Of a stretch of DNA of 64,000 nucleotides, positions 41,902 through 51,457 are shown piece after piece; positions within the stretch are counted from its first letter, which is position 1; each line of letters starts with the position of its first letter. The position numbers and the translations under genes are program-made. The notes below the pieces were generated by a model. That model saw only the letters and a program-made list of their open reading frames with translations, searched no databases and was not told where the DNA came from. Origin of the DNA: Actinomycetes bacterium (GTDB taxonomy: Bacteria > Actinomycetota > Coriobacteriia > Coriobacteriales > Eggerthellaceae); NCBI GenBank assembly GCA_023460315.1, contig JAEWQO010000132.1, positions 1 through 64,000 of the forward strand. The letters are read 5' to 3'.

Positions 41902-43701
41902 ATGGCGTTTTTGCTGGGATGCGAGAAGGTGCGGGTTGAGTTTCCCACCAAGACGGTGTTTGACAAGGTGTCTCTGGGGGTGAACGAAGGCGATCGCATC
42001 GGCATCGTCGGACGCAACGGCGATGGGAAATCGACGCTTCTTGGACTCTTGGCTGGCGTGCTGGAGCCTGACGGCGGGCGCGTGCTGCGCAATGGATCGG
42101 TGCGCGTCGGCCTGCTTGGCCAGGCTGATCAATTGGATTCTCAGACTGCGGTCGGCTTGGCCATCGTGGGGGACCTTCCCGAATACGTCTGGGCTGGCGA
42201 TGCTCGCATCCGTGACATCATTGCCGGCCTTGTTGCGGACATTCCCTGGGATGCGCAGGTGGGGACGCTTTCGGGCGGACAACGTCGCCGGGTCGATCTT
42301 GCCCGTCTGCTGATCGGCGACTGGGATGTTCTCGCGTTGGACGAGCCGACGAACCATTTGGACGTGCGTGCCATCACCTGGCTTGCGGAGCACCTTGTCA
42401 CGCGATGGAAGCAGGGCGCCGGTGCGCTTTTGGTCGTCACGCATGACCGTTGGTTTCTCGACGAGGTGTGCACGCGCATGCTCGAGGTCCATGACCGGTT
42501 GGTCGACCCGTTTGAGGGAGGTTATTCTGCTTATCTCATGCAGCGGGTGGAGCGCGATCGGCTGGCTGCGTTGGCGGAGCAGAAGCGGCAAAACGCGCTG
42601 CGACGGGAGCTCGCCTGGCTTTCTCGCGGTGCCCGGGCACGTGCGACGAAGCCGAAGTTTCATGTGGCTGCAGCCCAGGAACTTATCGCTGACGTGCCGC
42701 CGCTGCGCGACGATCTGGAACTCAAGCGCATGGCTATGGCGCGGCTTGGCAAACAGGTTGTCGACCTCGAACGGGTGACCGTGCGCTTTGGAGATCGCGT
42801 CATTCTGGACGACGTGGATTGGGCGATCGGGCCGGGCGACCGCTATGGCATCGTGGGGGAAAACGGTGCGGGCAAGACGACGCTGCTGCGCACCCTGCAG
42901 GGGCTGCAGGCTCCCAGCTGCGGCAAGGTGAGGATAGGCACAACGGTGCGTTTTGCCGTTCTGTCTCAGCATCTGGACAATCTCGCGCAGTTTGAAGGCG
43001 ACCGTGTCCGTGAGGTCGTCGGCCGCTACAGCCGCCGCACCATGCTCGACGGCAAAGACATGACTCCGGGGCAGCTGCTGGAGAAGCTCGGGTTCTCGAA
43101 CGCTGACCTTAACGAGCCGGTTGAGGATCTTTCGGGTGGCCAGAAGCGCCGCCTCGCCTTCATGCTTATCCTCCTGGATGAACCCAATGTGCTCATCTTG
43201 GACGAACCGGGAAACGACCTTGACACCGACATGCTGGCTGCCATGGAAGACCTCCTTGACACCTGGCCGGGAACGCTGCTGCTTGTAACCCATGACCGCT
43301 ATCTCATGGAACGCGTGACGGATCATCAGTTTGCACTCATCGACGGCAAGATTCGCCACCTTCCGCGGGGGGTTGAGGAATATCTGCAGCTCATGGAGGA
43401 ATGTGCCAGAGGAGCCTCGAAGGAGACTGGTGGAGGGAGCGCCGCGAAACAAGAGGCGACAGAAGAACGCTCCCTCTCGGGAGGGGACATTCGCGCGCTG
43501 CGAAAGGCCATGGCCTCGAATGAGCGCAAGGCTGAGACGCTGCGTGACAAGGCGGAGGCGGTGCGTGGGCAGATGGCAGCGGCGGACCCGTCTGATTTCA
43601 CCGTCCTCGGCGATCTGCAGTCGCAAATTGACGAGCTGCAGGACCAAGTCGCGATGCTCGAGGACGAGTGGCTGGCAGCAGCTGAGAAACTCGGCGAATA
43701 G
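41902..43701 (+). CDS. ABC-F family ATPase, Uup-like
   Basis: Soluble twin-ATPase that works at the ribosome or on DNA structure in characterised relatives, 599 aa. Domain 1: GRNGDGKSTLL, LSGGQRRRVDLARLL, LALDEPTNHLD. Domain 2: GENGAGKTTLL, LSGGQKRRLAFML, LILDEPGNDLD, where Gly replaces the usual Thr. A linker rich in Arg/Lys joins them (about 215-260). The final 100 residues form a coiled coil (ALRKAMASNERKAETLRDK), as in Uup. No membrane segments, so not a transporter. Confidence 0.93.
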   Translation: MAFLLGCEKVRVEFPTKTVFDKVSLGVNEGDRIGIVGRNGDGKSTLLGLLAGVLEPDGGRVLRNGSVRVGLLGQADQLDSQTAVGLAIVGDLPEYVWAGDARIRDIIAGLVADIPWDAQVGTLSGGQRRRVDLARLLIGDWDVLALDEPTNHLDVRAITWLAEHLVTRWKQGAGALLVVTHDRWFLDEVCTRMLEVHDRLVDPFEGGYSAYLMQRVERDRLAALAEQKRQNALRRELAWLSRGARARATKPKFHVAAAQELIADVPPLRDDLELKRMAMARLGKQVVDLERVTVRFGDRVILDDVDWAIGPGDRYGIVGENGAGKTTLLRTLQGLQAPSCGKVRIGTTVRFAVLSQHLDNLAQFEGDRVREVVGRYSRRTMLDGKDMTPGQLLEKLGFSNADLNEPVEDLSGGQKRRLAFMLILLDEPNVLILDEPGNDLDTDMLAAMEDLLDTWPGTLLLVTHDRYLMERVTDHQFALIDGKIRHLPRGVEEYLQLMEECARGASKETGGGSAAKQEATEERSLSGGDIRALRKAMASNERKAETLRDKAEAVRGQMAAADPSDFTVLGDLQSQIDELQDQVAMLEDEWLAAAEKLGE

Positions 43702-43878
43702 ACGAGCGAGGGGGCACTCTGCCTGCCAGGGGGCTGTGCAACGGCTGGGGCAGGGCGCCTCGCTGGCGATCATGCCGCAAATCACGTCCAAGAGCCGTCA
43801 TCGATCTGCTGGCGTTACGGCCAGGCGGTCCCGTTCCTCAACGGTTTTCTTAAAATAGCGCAAACTCTGTGCGGAAAA

Positions 43879-43908
43879 TTGTTGGAAGGGCGGGTTGGGC
43901 CGTAGAAT
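43879..43908 (+). promoter_or_regulatory. Promoter of the Cof phosphatase gene
   Basis: TTGTTG (43879-43884) and TAGAAT (43903-43908) with an 18-bp spacer, 59 bp before the start codon. Confidence 0.55.
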
Positions 43909-43967
43909 GGGTTCAGATGAGTGCGAAAAATTCGATGAGGCCCAGAGGGCTTGCGATAGGAGGCACG

Positions 43968-44750
43968 ATGATCAGACTCGTCGCCAGCGACATGGACGGC
44001 ACGTTGCTCGATGAGAGCCAGCGGGTTCCTGAGGGCACGTATGAGCTTATCCGACGTCTGCGGGATGCGGACATTCAGTTCGTTGCGGCATCCGGCCGCC
44101 GGCTCGATACGTTGCGCGAGCTGTTCGATCCCATCGTGGATTGCATGGATTTCGTGGCATCGAACGGCGCGCAGGTGGTTGTCCAGGGAAAGACGGTCGG
44201 GCTGGAGGTGCTCTCACATGGGGCACTCCATCGCTTGGCGGGCATCGTCGATCTGTTCGACACCATGCATCTGGCGCTGTTCGACGAAAGGCGCAGCTAT
44301 CTGTTGGATGAAGAGGCGTCCTTCGAGCGGGAGGTGGACAAGAACCTTCCCCATCAGGTGCGTGTTTTCCAGGTGCCGCCTCCTCAGACGAACATCCTGA
44401 AGGCATCCGTGTACTGCGATGGCGACGTTATGGACATGGCCTACATTCTCACGCGCGAGCTGGACGACGACTTTGTGTTCGCCCCCTCGGGCCGCAAATG
44501 GATCGACGTCATGCAGCGTGGCGTGAACAAGGCCACGGGCGTCGATCAGGTGTTGGAGGCTCATGGGATCAAGGCTGACAACATGATGGTGTTCGGTGAT
44601 TCCATGAACGACTATGAAATCCTCCGCAAGGCGGGTGTGAGCGTGGCCATGGGAAACGGCCGCTCGGCCATCAAGCAGATCGCCACGAAAACCATCGGGA
44701 CGAATGCCGAGCAGAGCGTCCAGAAGGAGCTGCGCGCCTTGCTTGCGTGA
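43968..44750 (+). CDS. Cof-type HAD-IIB phosphatase
   Basis: Soluble sugar-phosphate or cofactor phosphatase of the haloacid dehalogenase superfamily, 260 aa. Motif I is ASDMDGTLLDE with nucleophile Asp8; motif II lies in FVAASGRR; motif IV is VFGDSMNDYEIL. The cap is the IIB alpha/beta type between motifs II and III. Start 43968 has aggaggc upstream; earlier in-frame starts do not. Substrate unknown. Confidence 0.92.
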   Translation: MIRLVASDMDGTLLDESQRVPEGTYELIRRLRDADIQFVAASGRRLDTLRELFDPIVDCMDFVASNGAQVVVQGKTVGLEVLSHGALHRLAGIVDLFDTMHLALFDERRSYLLDEEASFEREVDKNLPHQVRVFQVPPPQTNILKASVYCDGDVMDMAYILTRELDDDFVFAPSGRKWIDVMQRGVNKATGVDQVLEAHGIKADNMMVFGDSMNDYEILRKAGVSVAMGNGRSAIKQIATKTIGTNAEQSVQKELRALLA

Positions 44751-44920
44751 CGGTTCTGTGCGCCATGCTTCGGGCAAGGGGCGGTTGTGAGGGAAGGCCT
44801 CTCCCCGCGTCGTCACCTGCCATCTTCCTGTTCTCATCTGCCGCCGGCTTGCGTGAACGGGCATGAACTCGTATCGTGCGACAGTGACGTTCAGCAAAGA
44901 CGTGAGGAAGGAAGCCTCCA

Positions 44921-45688
44921 ATGCAGGATATGCCAGTGGTGTTTGTGGGACATGGATCGCCCATGAACGCAATCGAGGACAACGGGTTCACGCGATCTTG
45001 GGAACTCTTGGGCGAGGAGCTGCCCATTCCCCCGGCCATTCTGTGTGTTTCGGCGCATTGGTTCACGCGCGGAACAAAGACGGCCGACGATCCTCGACCG
45101 AATACTGTGCATGATTTCTATGGATTTCCCGAGGCATTGTATCGCGTGGAATATCCGGCCCCCGGTTCTCCCGAATGGGCCCACACGACGGTTGACCTTC
45201 TGGACGGGAGGGCTCAGATCGACAATTCCTGGGGAATCGATCATGGTGCGTGGTCGGTGCTGCGCAGGATGTTTCCTCAGGCCGACGTTCCGGTGTATCA
45301 GCTCAGCGTCGACGCGAGCGCGTCCATGGAAGAGCGCTATGAGAGGGGGCGGGCGCTCGCTCCGCTCAGGAAGCAGGGCGTGCTCATCATGGGCAGCGGC
45401 AACATGGTGCACAACCTCGGGATGGTCGACTGGTCGAGTGAGGGAGGTTTTCCTTGGGCTGATGAGTTTGACCGATATATCCGCGAGGCCGTGCTCGCGG
45501 GCGATCACGGCAAGGTCATTGACTATCGCCAAGCCGGCTCTGCGGCGCGTCTCGCCGTTCCCACGCCCGATCATTTTGCTCCGTTGGTCTATGCGCTGGG
45601 CGCGGCGGGAACCGGGGGCACCGTCGAGACGTTCAACGAAGCACGCACCATGGGCTCGCTTTCCATGACGGGCTATGTGTTCGCGTGA
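44921..45688 (+). CDS. YgiD-like class III extradiol dioxygenase
   Basis: Related to E. coli YgiD (4,5-DOPA extradiol dioxygenase), 255 aa. Metal ligands are expected at His11 (FVGHGSPMN), His46 (SAHWF) and a His in GIDHGAWSVL; the C-terminal PTPDHFAPLVYALGA is conserved. In an anaerobe, ring cleavage with oxygen is puzzling, so an oxygen-detoxifying or other role is possible. Shine-Dalgarno gaggaagga precedes ATG. Its stop overlaps the next gene (GTGA). Confidence 0.9.
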   Translation: MQDMPVVFVGHGSPMNAIEDNGFTRSWELLGEELPIPPAILCVSAHWFTRGTKTADDPRPNTVHDFYGFPEALYRVEYPAPGSPEWAHTTVDLLDGRAQIDNSWGIDHGAWSVLRRMFPQADVPVYQLSVDASASMEERYERGRALAPLRKQGVLIMGSGNMVHNLGMVDWSSEGGFPWADEFDRYIREAVLAGDHGKVIDYRQAGSAARLAVPTPDHFAPLVYALGAAGTGGTVETFNEARTMGSLSMTGYVFA

Positions 45689-46239
45689 CGCAAGCACCCG
45701 AGAAGTCGCAGTTTGCAAGGATGCTTCCCAATGCGCTGTCCTGTACACGCATCGTGCTGTCCTTCGCCCTGCTGTTCGTGGAGCCGCTCTCGGGAGTGTT
45801 TTTTGCCGGGTATCTTGCGTGTGGGATCACCGACGTGCTCGATGGGTTTTTGGCTCGGCGCCTGCAGGTGGTCACCAAGGCTGGCGCCGTGCTCGACAGC
45901 GTGGGAGACGTGGCGTTCGTTGGGGCCGTGCTCCTTGTCATGGTGCCGCTGCTCGCCTTGCCGGGAGTGCTTTGGCTGTGGGTGGGGGTTGTTACCGCGC
46001 TGCGGCTGGCTTCGATTATGGTGGGAGCCGTGCGCCATCGGGCCTGGGCAACGCTTCACACCTGCGCCAACAAGGTGACAGGATGCGCCCTGTTCTGCTT
46101 TCCTCTGCTGTTTGCGCTGTTCGGCATGGTGCCTTCGACGGTGTTTCTCTGCGCTGTCGCAACGCTGTCGGCCGTTGAGGAACTTCTGATCAACCTCCGG
46201 TCGGACACGCTTGACCGAGACGTTCGCGGTATCTTCTGA
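45685..46239 (+). CDS. CDP-alcohol phosphatidyltransferase family protein
   Basis: Membrane enzyme that joins a CDP-linked lipid or alcohol to a second alcohol, 184 aa. The signature D-x2-D-G-x2-A-R...G-x3-D-x3-D reads DVLDGFLARR, then GAVLDSVGD. Four or five hydrophobic segments follow. GTG start coupled to the dioxygenase gene. The size suits phosphatidylglycerophosphate synthase-like enzymes; the true alcohol cannot be told. Confidence 0.87.
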   Translation: MTQAPEKSQFARMLPNALSCTRIVLSFALLFVEPLSGVFFAGYLACGITDVLDGFLARRLQVVTKAGAVLDSVGDVAFVGAVLLVMVPLLALPGVLWLWVGVVTALRLASIMVGAVRHRAWATLHTCANKVTGCALFCFPLLFALFGMVPSTVFLCAVATLSAVEELLINLRSDTLDRDVRGIF

Positions 46240-46274
46240 CGCGCCGCTGCATGCCTCGCCGCTTTCCTTTTGCG

Positions 46275-46976
46275 CTATTCGTCGATCCCTCGCAGCTGTG
46301 CGGAGGGCACGATTGCCCGTAGCCGCGGCATGAGCGCGCGCAGGCTGTCGGGATCCCAGGGATGAAAGCGCCCTGCGCCTTCGAGCACGCCGTCGCCGTC
46401 CTCGAAGTTCTGCAAGAACCAGGCTTGCGTGCCTTCGATCCACCGGGCAAGTCGGACAAGCCCTTCTTCGTCGTGTAGCTCACGCACGACGGTCGTGCGC
46501 ATTTCGTATCCGATCTTCCCCTCCAGCAGCACCTCGATGCTCTCACGCACGGCCGAAACGTCACAGCTGGGCACGCCCACGGTCTCCGCATAGCGATCGG
46601 GGGCGTTTTTCACATCGAGGGCGACATAGTCGATCACCTGCGCCTGGATGAGCTTGCGCAGACGTGTGGGGAAGCTTCCGTTCGTGTCCAGTTTGACTTT
46701 GAACTCCCTCTCCCGTATCTGCGCGCAGAACGTCGCGAGATCGGGTTGCAGGAGTGGCTCGCCGCCCGTGATACACACCCCGTCGAGAAGCCCATGGCGC
46801 TTGTCCAAGAAGGCCCAGAAGTCATCGAGGGAAGTGAGGGGAAAGGAGTTTCCCACGACCAAGTCGACATTGTGGCAAAAAGGGCAGCGCAGGTTGCAGC
46901 CGGGCGTGAACACGGTTGCAGCGGTATGCCCGGGAAAATCGAGCAGAGTGAGCTTTTGCAGTCCCGCGATGTTCAT
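46275..46976 (-). CDS. nrdG: Anaerobic ribonucleotide reductase activase NrdG
   Basis: Radical-SAM enzyme that installs the glycyl radical on NrdD, 233 aa. The [4Fe-4S] cysteines are Cys27, Cys31 and Cys34 (PGCNLRCPFCHN). Further SAM-fold marks are ITGGEPLLQPDL and VKLDTNGSFP. It is divergent from nrdD across 539 bp rather than downstream of it as in E. coli. No clear Shine-Dalgarno is visible ahead of ATG 46976. Confidence 0.94.
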   Translation of the reverse strand: MNIAGLQKLTLLDFPGHTAATVFTPGCNLRCPFCHNVDLVVGNSFPLTSLDDFWAFLDKRHGLLDGVCITGGEPLLQPDLATFCAQIREREFKVKLDTNGSFPTRLRKLIQAQVIDYVALDVKNAPDRYAETVGVPSCDVSAVRESIEVLLEGKIGYEMRTTVVRELHDEEGLVRLARWIEGTQAWFLQNFEDGDGVLEGAGRFHPWDPDSLRALMPRLRAIVPSAQLRGIDE

Positions 46977-47515
46977 GGGGTCGCCGTGGCCGTTTCAGGG
47001 GGAAAGGGAAGTGGCCACCATGCGGAGCGAAGGCTTCCATTTGCTGGGTGCGGGAATTCCAAAAGTCGAAGATCGTTGTTTCGCATGGCCTCTTCTCTGT
47101 TCGTCAGGCATACAGACGAGTCTATGATTGCGAAGTGGTTCCGTCAAGCGGTTGTGGGAAGCCGTTCGGTCCGTGGATGCGCGCAGATTCTGCCTCTCTT
47201 CGAGCTCCGTTTATCCGAGGGGTGGTGGCTTCGCTTCGTTTTCGCAGGTCGCTTTTCACGGGAGCCATGTTTTCCCGGACTTATAATCCCAGGTAAAAAC
47301 TACAACATATTGATACGCTTATGACAATATATTCAACATATTGATGACGAGCCATTGACTGAGCTGCCTGGCGCTGGTAGGGTTAAACCCATCAGTTTCG
47401 ACCCTCTGCCCGCTTTGGCCTGCACCTCGTTCACGAATTGTTCCGTGTCCGAACTGCACTCTTTTTCGTGCGTGGAGGCGTCGTTGACGGCATACAAGAC
47501 GCGAAGGAGAGCAGC
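46977..47515. other. Divergent nrdG/nrdD control region
   Basis: 539 bp with no gene. It holds the paired NrdR-like boxes (47302-47348), a TATAAT at 47282-47287, and an nrdD leader of about 170 nt that includes gggttaaaccc. Nothing further is recognised between 46977 and 47280. Confidence 0.6.
47302..47348 (+). promoter_or_regulatory. Paired NrdR-like boxes upstream of nrdD
   Basis: caacatattgat occurs exactly at 47303-47314 and 47334-47345, a 31-bp period or three helical turns. This is the typical spacing of tandem NrdR boxes, whose consensus resembles acaCwATATaTwGtgt. A third similar core, acaatatatt, lies between them at 47324-47333. Control of class III RNR by NrdR is therefore likely. 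Confidence 0.7.
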
Positions 47516-50008
47516 ATGTACGAGGTTCAGAAACGCGACGGCACCGTTGCGGAATTCGACATTGCGAAAATATCGGAAGCCATTGCAAAGGCGTTCGATG
47601 CTCTCGGGAAGCAGTACCATCCTTCCACGATCGATCTGCTTGCGCTCAACGTCACCGCACACTTCGAGCCCAAGATATCCGGGAACCTCATCGAGGTTGA
47701 AGCCATCCAGGACAGCGTCGAGGAAGTGCTGTCCACGGCCGGATACGCCGATGTGGCGAAGGCCTATATTCTTTACCGTCGCCAGCGGGAGAACGTCCGC
47801 AACGCGAAGGCGACGCTCCTCGACTACAAGTCCATCGTCGACAGCTATGTCAACGTGGAGGATTGGCGCGTCAAAGAGAACTCAACCGTCACGTATTCCG
47901 TCGGCGGGCTGATCCTGTCGAATTCAGGCGCCATCACCGCGAACTATTGGCTGTCGGAGATATATGACCAGGAGGTGGCCGCCGCCCATCGCAACGCGGA
48001 CATCCACCTGCACGACCTGTCCATGCTGACGGGATACTGTGCCGGATGGTCTCTCAAGCAGCTCATCCAGGAGGGCTTGGGGGGAGTGCCGGGAAAGATT
48101 ACCTCGAAGCCCGCAAGCCACCTGTCGAGCCTGTGCAACCAGATGGTCAACTTCCTTGGCATCATGCAGAACGAGTGGGCCGGCGCTCAGGCGTTTTCGA
48201 GCTTCGACACCTATCTCGCGCCGTTCGTGAAAGCCGACAGCCTCTCCTATGGCGAGACCAAGCAATGCATTGAAAGCTTTGTCTTCGGTGTCAACACGCC
48301 CTCGCGCTGGGGAACCCAGGCGCCGTTCTCCAACATCACGCTTGATTGGGTGTGCCCCGCCGACCTGCGCGACCAGCCTGCCATCGTGGGAGGCAAGGAG
48401 CAGGACTTCACCTACGGCGACTGCGTGGCCGAGATGGGCATGGTCAACAAGGCATTCATCGAGATCATGATTGAGGGCGATGCGAACGGTCGCGGCTTCC
48501 AGTATCCCATTCCCACCTATTCCATCACGCGCGACTTCGACTGGAGCGAGACGGAGAACAATCGCCTGCTGTTCGAAATGACTTCAAAGTACGGCACGCC
48601 CTATTTCAGCAATTACATCAATTCGGACATGGAGCCCTCCGACGTGCGTTCCATGTGCTGCCGCCTTCGCCTTGACCTGCGAGAGCTCCGTAAAAAATCC
48701 GGAGGATTCTTCGGCAGCGGCGAGTCGACGGGCTCGGTTGGCGTGGTGACCGTCAACATGCCGCGCATCGCATACCTAGCGGAAGATGAGGCGGATTTCT
48801 ATCGTCGCCTCGACCATCTCATGGATCTGGCGGCCCGGTCGCTCAAGACGAAGCGCACGGTCATCACGAAGCTGCTCGATGCCGGCCTGTATCCCTATAC
48901 GAAGCGCTATCTGGGTTCGTTCGAGAACCACTTTTCCACCATCGGCCTTTTGGGCATGAACGAGGCATGCCTGAACGCAAAGTGGCTTGGAGTGGACCTC
49001 AGCACTCAGTCCGCACAGGAATTCACGAAAGAAGTCCTGAATCACATGCGTGAGCGACTGTCTGACTATCAGGAGAAATACGGGGATCTGTACAATCTTG
49101 AAGCCACGCCTGCCGAATCGACCACCTATCGGTTCGCCAAGCATGACAAGGAGCGATTCCCCGACATCGTCACGGCGAACGATCAGGGCGAGCCTTACTA
49201 CACGAACTCGTCCCATCTGCCGGTCGGATTCACCGACGACATCTTCAGCGCGCTCGACGTGCAGGACGACCTCCAGACGCTGTACACCTCGGGCACCGTG
49301 TTCCACGCATTTCTGGGCGAGAAACTGCCCGATTGGCATGCTGCGGCCACGCTTGTGCACAAGATAGCCGAGAACTACAAGCTGCCGTATTACACCCTGT
49401 CCCCAACGTATTCTGTGTGCAAGAACCACGGCTATCTTGCCGGAGAGGTTCACGAATGCCCGCTCTGCCATGAGGAGACCGAGGTTTACAGCCGCATAAC
49501 GGGATACTATCGTCCGGTGAAGAACTGGAATGACGGGAAGTCTCAAGAGTTCAAGGATCGCGTCCTCTACGATTTGGGGTCTTCCAAGCTTGTGAAGGGC
49601 GACGCGCGCGTCGCTGCCGTCTCAGGTGCTGATCAGGCAGGAAGCTCAGCGAACAGGGAAGCGGTGGAGGTGTCGGATGGCGTGGCGTATGCTGCCGGTG
49701 AGGCGGGCAGCAACGGGGCCGATGCGACATCTGCTGGGCCTGTCGGCAGTGTGCTTCCTGCGGGGCTCTACCTTGTGGCTACGCGAACCTGTCCGAATTG
49801 CAAGCATGCTGCTGCCCAGATGGAGGAGGCGGGCATTGCGTTTGAAGAGCTGTTCGCCGAGGACAATGTGAGTCTGGCGCAACGTTTCCGCATCATGCAG
49901 GCTCCGACCTTGCTTGCCGTCGCTGAGGATGGATCGGTACAGGTCACTGCTGGGGCAGCACCTGTTTTCCAAAAGATCGGCGGGATGTGTGCCCAGGTGG
50001 TTGCCTAG
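47516..50008 (+). CDS. nrdD: Anaerobic ribonucleoside-triphosphate reductase with C-terminal redoxin domain
   Basis: Class III RNR, makes dNTPs without oxygen, 830 aa. An N-terminal ATP-cone (YEVQKRDGTVAEFDIAKI, 1-90) gives allosteric control. The catalytic barrel spans to about 625. A zinc site follows (CKNHG, then ECPLCHEE). The glycyl-radical loop is WNDGKSQEFKDR with Gly674. After about 55 low-complexity residues, a complete glutaredoxin/NrdH-like domain begins near 745: LVATRTCPNCKHAA with Cys759 and Cys762, then MQAPTLLAV and a final GGMC. The domain probably supplies reducing equivalents, as in NrdD types that use redoxin rather than formate. Shine-Dalgarno gaaggaga precedes ATG 47516. 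Confidence 0.95.
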   Translation: MYEVQKRDGTVAEFDIAKISEAIAKAFDALGKQYHPSTIDLLALNVTAHFEPKISGNLIEVEAIQDSVEEVLSTAGYADVAKAYILYRRQRENVRNAKATLLDYKSIVDSYVNVEDWRVKENSTVTYSVGGLILSNSGAITANYWLSEIYDQEVAAAHRNADIHLHDLSMLTGYCAGWSLKQLIQEGLGGVPGKITSKPASHLSSLCNQMVNFLGIMQNEWAGAQAFSSFDTYLAPFVKADSLSYGETKQCIESFVFGVNTPSRWGTQAPFSNITLDWVCPADLRDQPAIVGGKEQDFTYGDCVAEMGMVNKAFIEIMIEGDANGRGFQYPIPTYSITRDFDWSETENNRLLFEMTSKYGTPYFSNYINSDMEPSDVRSMCCRLRLDLRELRKKSGGFFGSGESTGSVGVVTVNMPRIAYLAEDEADFYRRLDHLMDLAARSLKTKRTVITKLLDAGLYPYTKRYLGSFENHFSTIGLLGMNEACLNAKWLGVDLSTQSAQEFTKEVLNHMRERLSDYQEKYGDLYNLEATPAESTTYRFAKHDKERFPDIVTANDQGEPYYTNSSHLPVGFTDDIFSALDVQDDLQTLYTSGTVFHAFLGEKLPDWHAAATLVHKIAENYKLPYYTLSPTYSVCKNHGYLAGEVHECPLCHEETEVYSRITGYYRPVKNWNDGKSQEFKDRVLYDLGSSKLVKGDARVAAVSGADQAGSSANREAVEVSDGVAYAAGEAGSNGADATSAGPVGSVLPAGLYLVATRTCPNCKHAAAQMEEAGIAFEELFAEDNVSLAQRFRIMQAPTLLAVAEDGSVQVTAGAAPVFQKIGGMCAQVVA

Positions 50009-50117
50009 TTTGACACACCGTCCGGCGCTTCGTCGCCGGGTTGATGAAAGGGCGCGCGCCAGACACATTCGCACCTTGCGTCACGAGAGCATACCGACAG
50101 CAGGCGCCCCAGGGATG

Positions 50118-50150
50118 AGCAGAGCCGGATCAAGGTGATCCGGCTCTGCT
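50118..50150. terminator. Bidirectional hairpin after nrdD
   Basis: 15-bp perfect stem (50118-50132 with 50136-50150), loop AGG, between convergent nrdD and the anti-sigma-like gene. No strong U-tract. Confidence 0.65.
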
Positions 50151-50272
50151 GGTTCTGCTGGTGCAGGAGGATTTTCATCAATGGGGCGAGGCGTTGGGCG
50201 ATGGGAGCGGACACCATGCTTCTGGCGTGTTGCCCGCTTTCGTTGGTATAAAGCCTGCCGGCAGCGTTGGGA

Positions 50273-51457
50273 TCATTCCGAAGCGGAGGCGGCTGCAAGG
50301 ACGATCGGGTCTGTCAGTGGCTTGTCGAGCGTATGATGGGACGCTTCGCCGCAGGGGAAAGGACTGCCATTCTGGTCGACGATCGTGCCGTAAAGCGTAT
50401 GGACGGTCGTCAAGCCATTCGCATAGTCATCCCGGATGTCCTCCTCGTCTTTCAAGGACAGATCGATGATTTCGGGCACCAGCTGCAGCGATGAGCTCCC
50501 GCCGTTTCCGCCTGATACGATGTTTGCCTTGACGTCGGCTGATCTCAGCTCGATGACTTTTGTCGAGCAGCTTCCGTCGGATCTTTCCACGGTGATCGTC
50601 AGTCTTGCCCCATCGAGAGTGTCGACCGAAGCAGCGAATTCATCCTGTTGGGTTGAGTTGGAACGGTCCTCGTTGGTCCACAGTCCAAAGCAGTAGTCCG
50701 ACAGCCGTGATCCATCGCTATCGTTGACGGACATGTCGACGGTTTCTCCCAGTCGCTGGTAGTACTTGATGCCGACGAGCTTGTCGGAGTCGTCTCGATT
50801 TCTGCCGTCATTGCCGGATATCGGCAGAACCATGTCATAACGGGCGAAGGGTCCGTCTTCCCCGATTTTTGTCTGCTTCCAGCTAAGGGCTTCCTCCCAG
50901 AGTTTCGGATTGCTTGATTTCTCAAATTTTTCTGATGAATAGCGATACAGCTCGCCGCGGTCGACGTTTGCCTGGATGCGAACGATGTCCTCTCCTTCGA
51001 CGCGGAACAGACATCCCGTATAGACTCCCAGCTGAGCGTACTGCTCATCGGGAGGGATGGGGAGATTCGAGTCGATATCGAAGACGATGGTGCCGCCCGA
51101 TCCCATCGAGAGGATGGTGTCCTGCGAAGATGCATACGCCTGCACGGAGAAGTCAAACGGAGCCTGACTTTGCTGTTTGCCGATTCCTGGCAGAGTGAGG
51201 GATGCGCCAACGACTATGGCTAGCAGGGCGAGGCATGCGGCAGCCGCCAGTCCTTTTGGCGTGCGGCGGTTCGATCGTTTTGGAATATGTTGAACAGTGT
51301 CGCGATATGTCCGTTTATCGTGCGTGAAGAGAGGATCCCTCGCTTTGACCATGTCTTTTTGCATCTGCGTTTTCTGGAGCACGCGATCAGGCAGAGAAGG
51401 AGGCGCCTTGACTTCGTCCATCATGGAGCGGTAGACGCTGAAGGGATTTTCGGTCAT
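50273..51457 (-). CDS. Putative membrane-anchored anti-sigma factor
   Basis: 394 aa. A charged N-terminal cytoplasmic region (1-68), one membrane helix (about 69-91, GLAAAACLALLAIVVGASL), then a large extracytoplasmic domain without a family I recognise. Its start overlaps the sigma gene stop by 4 bp, and this order (sigma then one-TM protein) is the usual sigma/anti-sigma layout. No zinc HxxxCxxC motif is present, so it is not a ZAS-type anti-sigma. Function rests on context. Confidence 0.65.
   Translation of the reverse strand: MTENPFSVYRSMMDEVKAPPSLPDRVLQKTQMQKDMVKARDPLFTHDKRTYRDTVQHIPKRSNRRTPKGLAAAACLALLAIVVGASLTLPGIGKQQSQAPFDFSVQAYASSQDTILSMGSGGTIVFDIDSNLPIPPDEQYAQLGVYTGCLFRVEGEDIVRIQANVDRGELYRYSSEKFEKSSNPKLWEEALSWKQTKIGEDGPFARYDMVLPISGNDGRNRDDSDKLVGIKYYQRLGETVDMSVNDSDGSRLSDYCFGLWTNEDRSNSTQQDEFAASVDTLDGARLTITVERSDGSCSTKVIELRSADVKANIVSGGNGGSSSLQLVPEIIDLSLKDEEDIRDDYANGLTTVHTLYGTIVDQNGSPFPCGEASHHTLDKPLTDPIVLAAASASE

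Noticed and set aside
41902..43701. ABC transporter ATPase of an importer or exporter
   Set aside because: Two ATPase domains in one chain with no membrane partner and a C-terminal coiled coil identify ABC-F instead.
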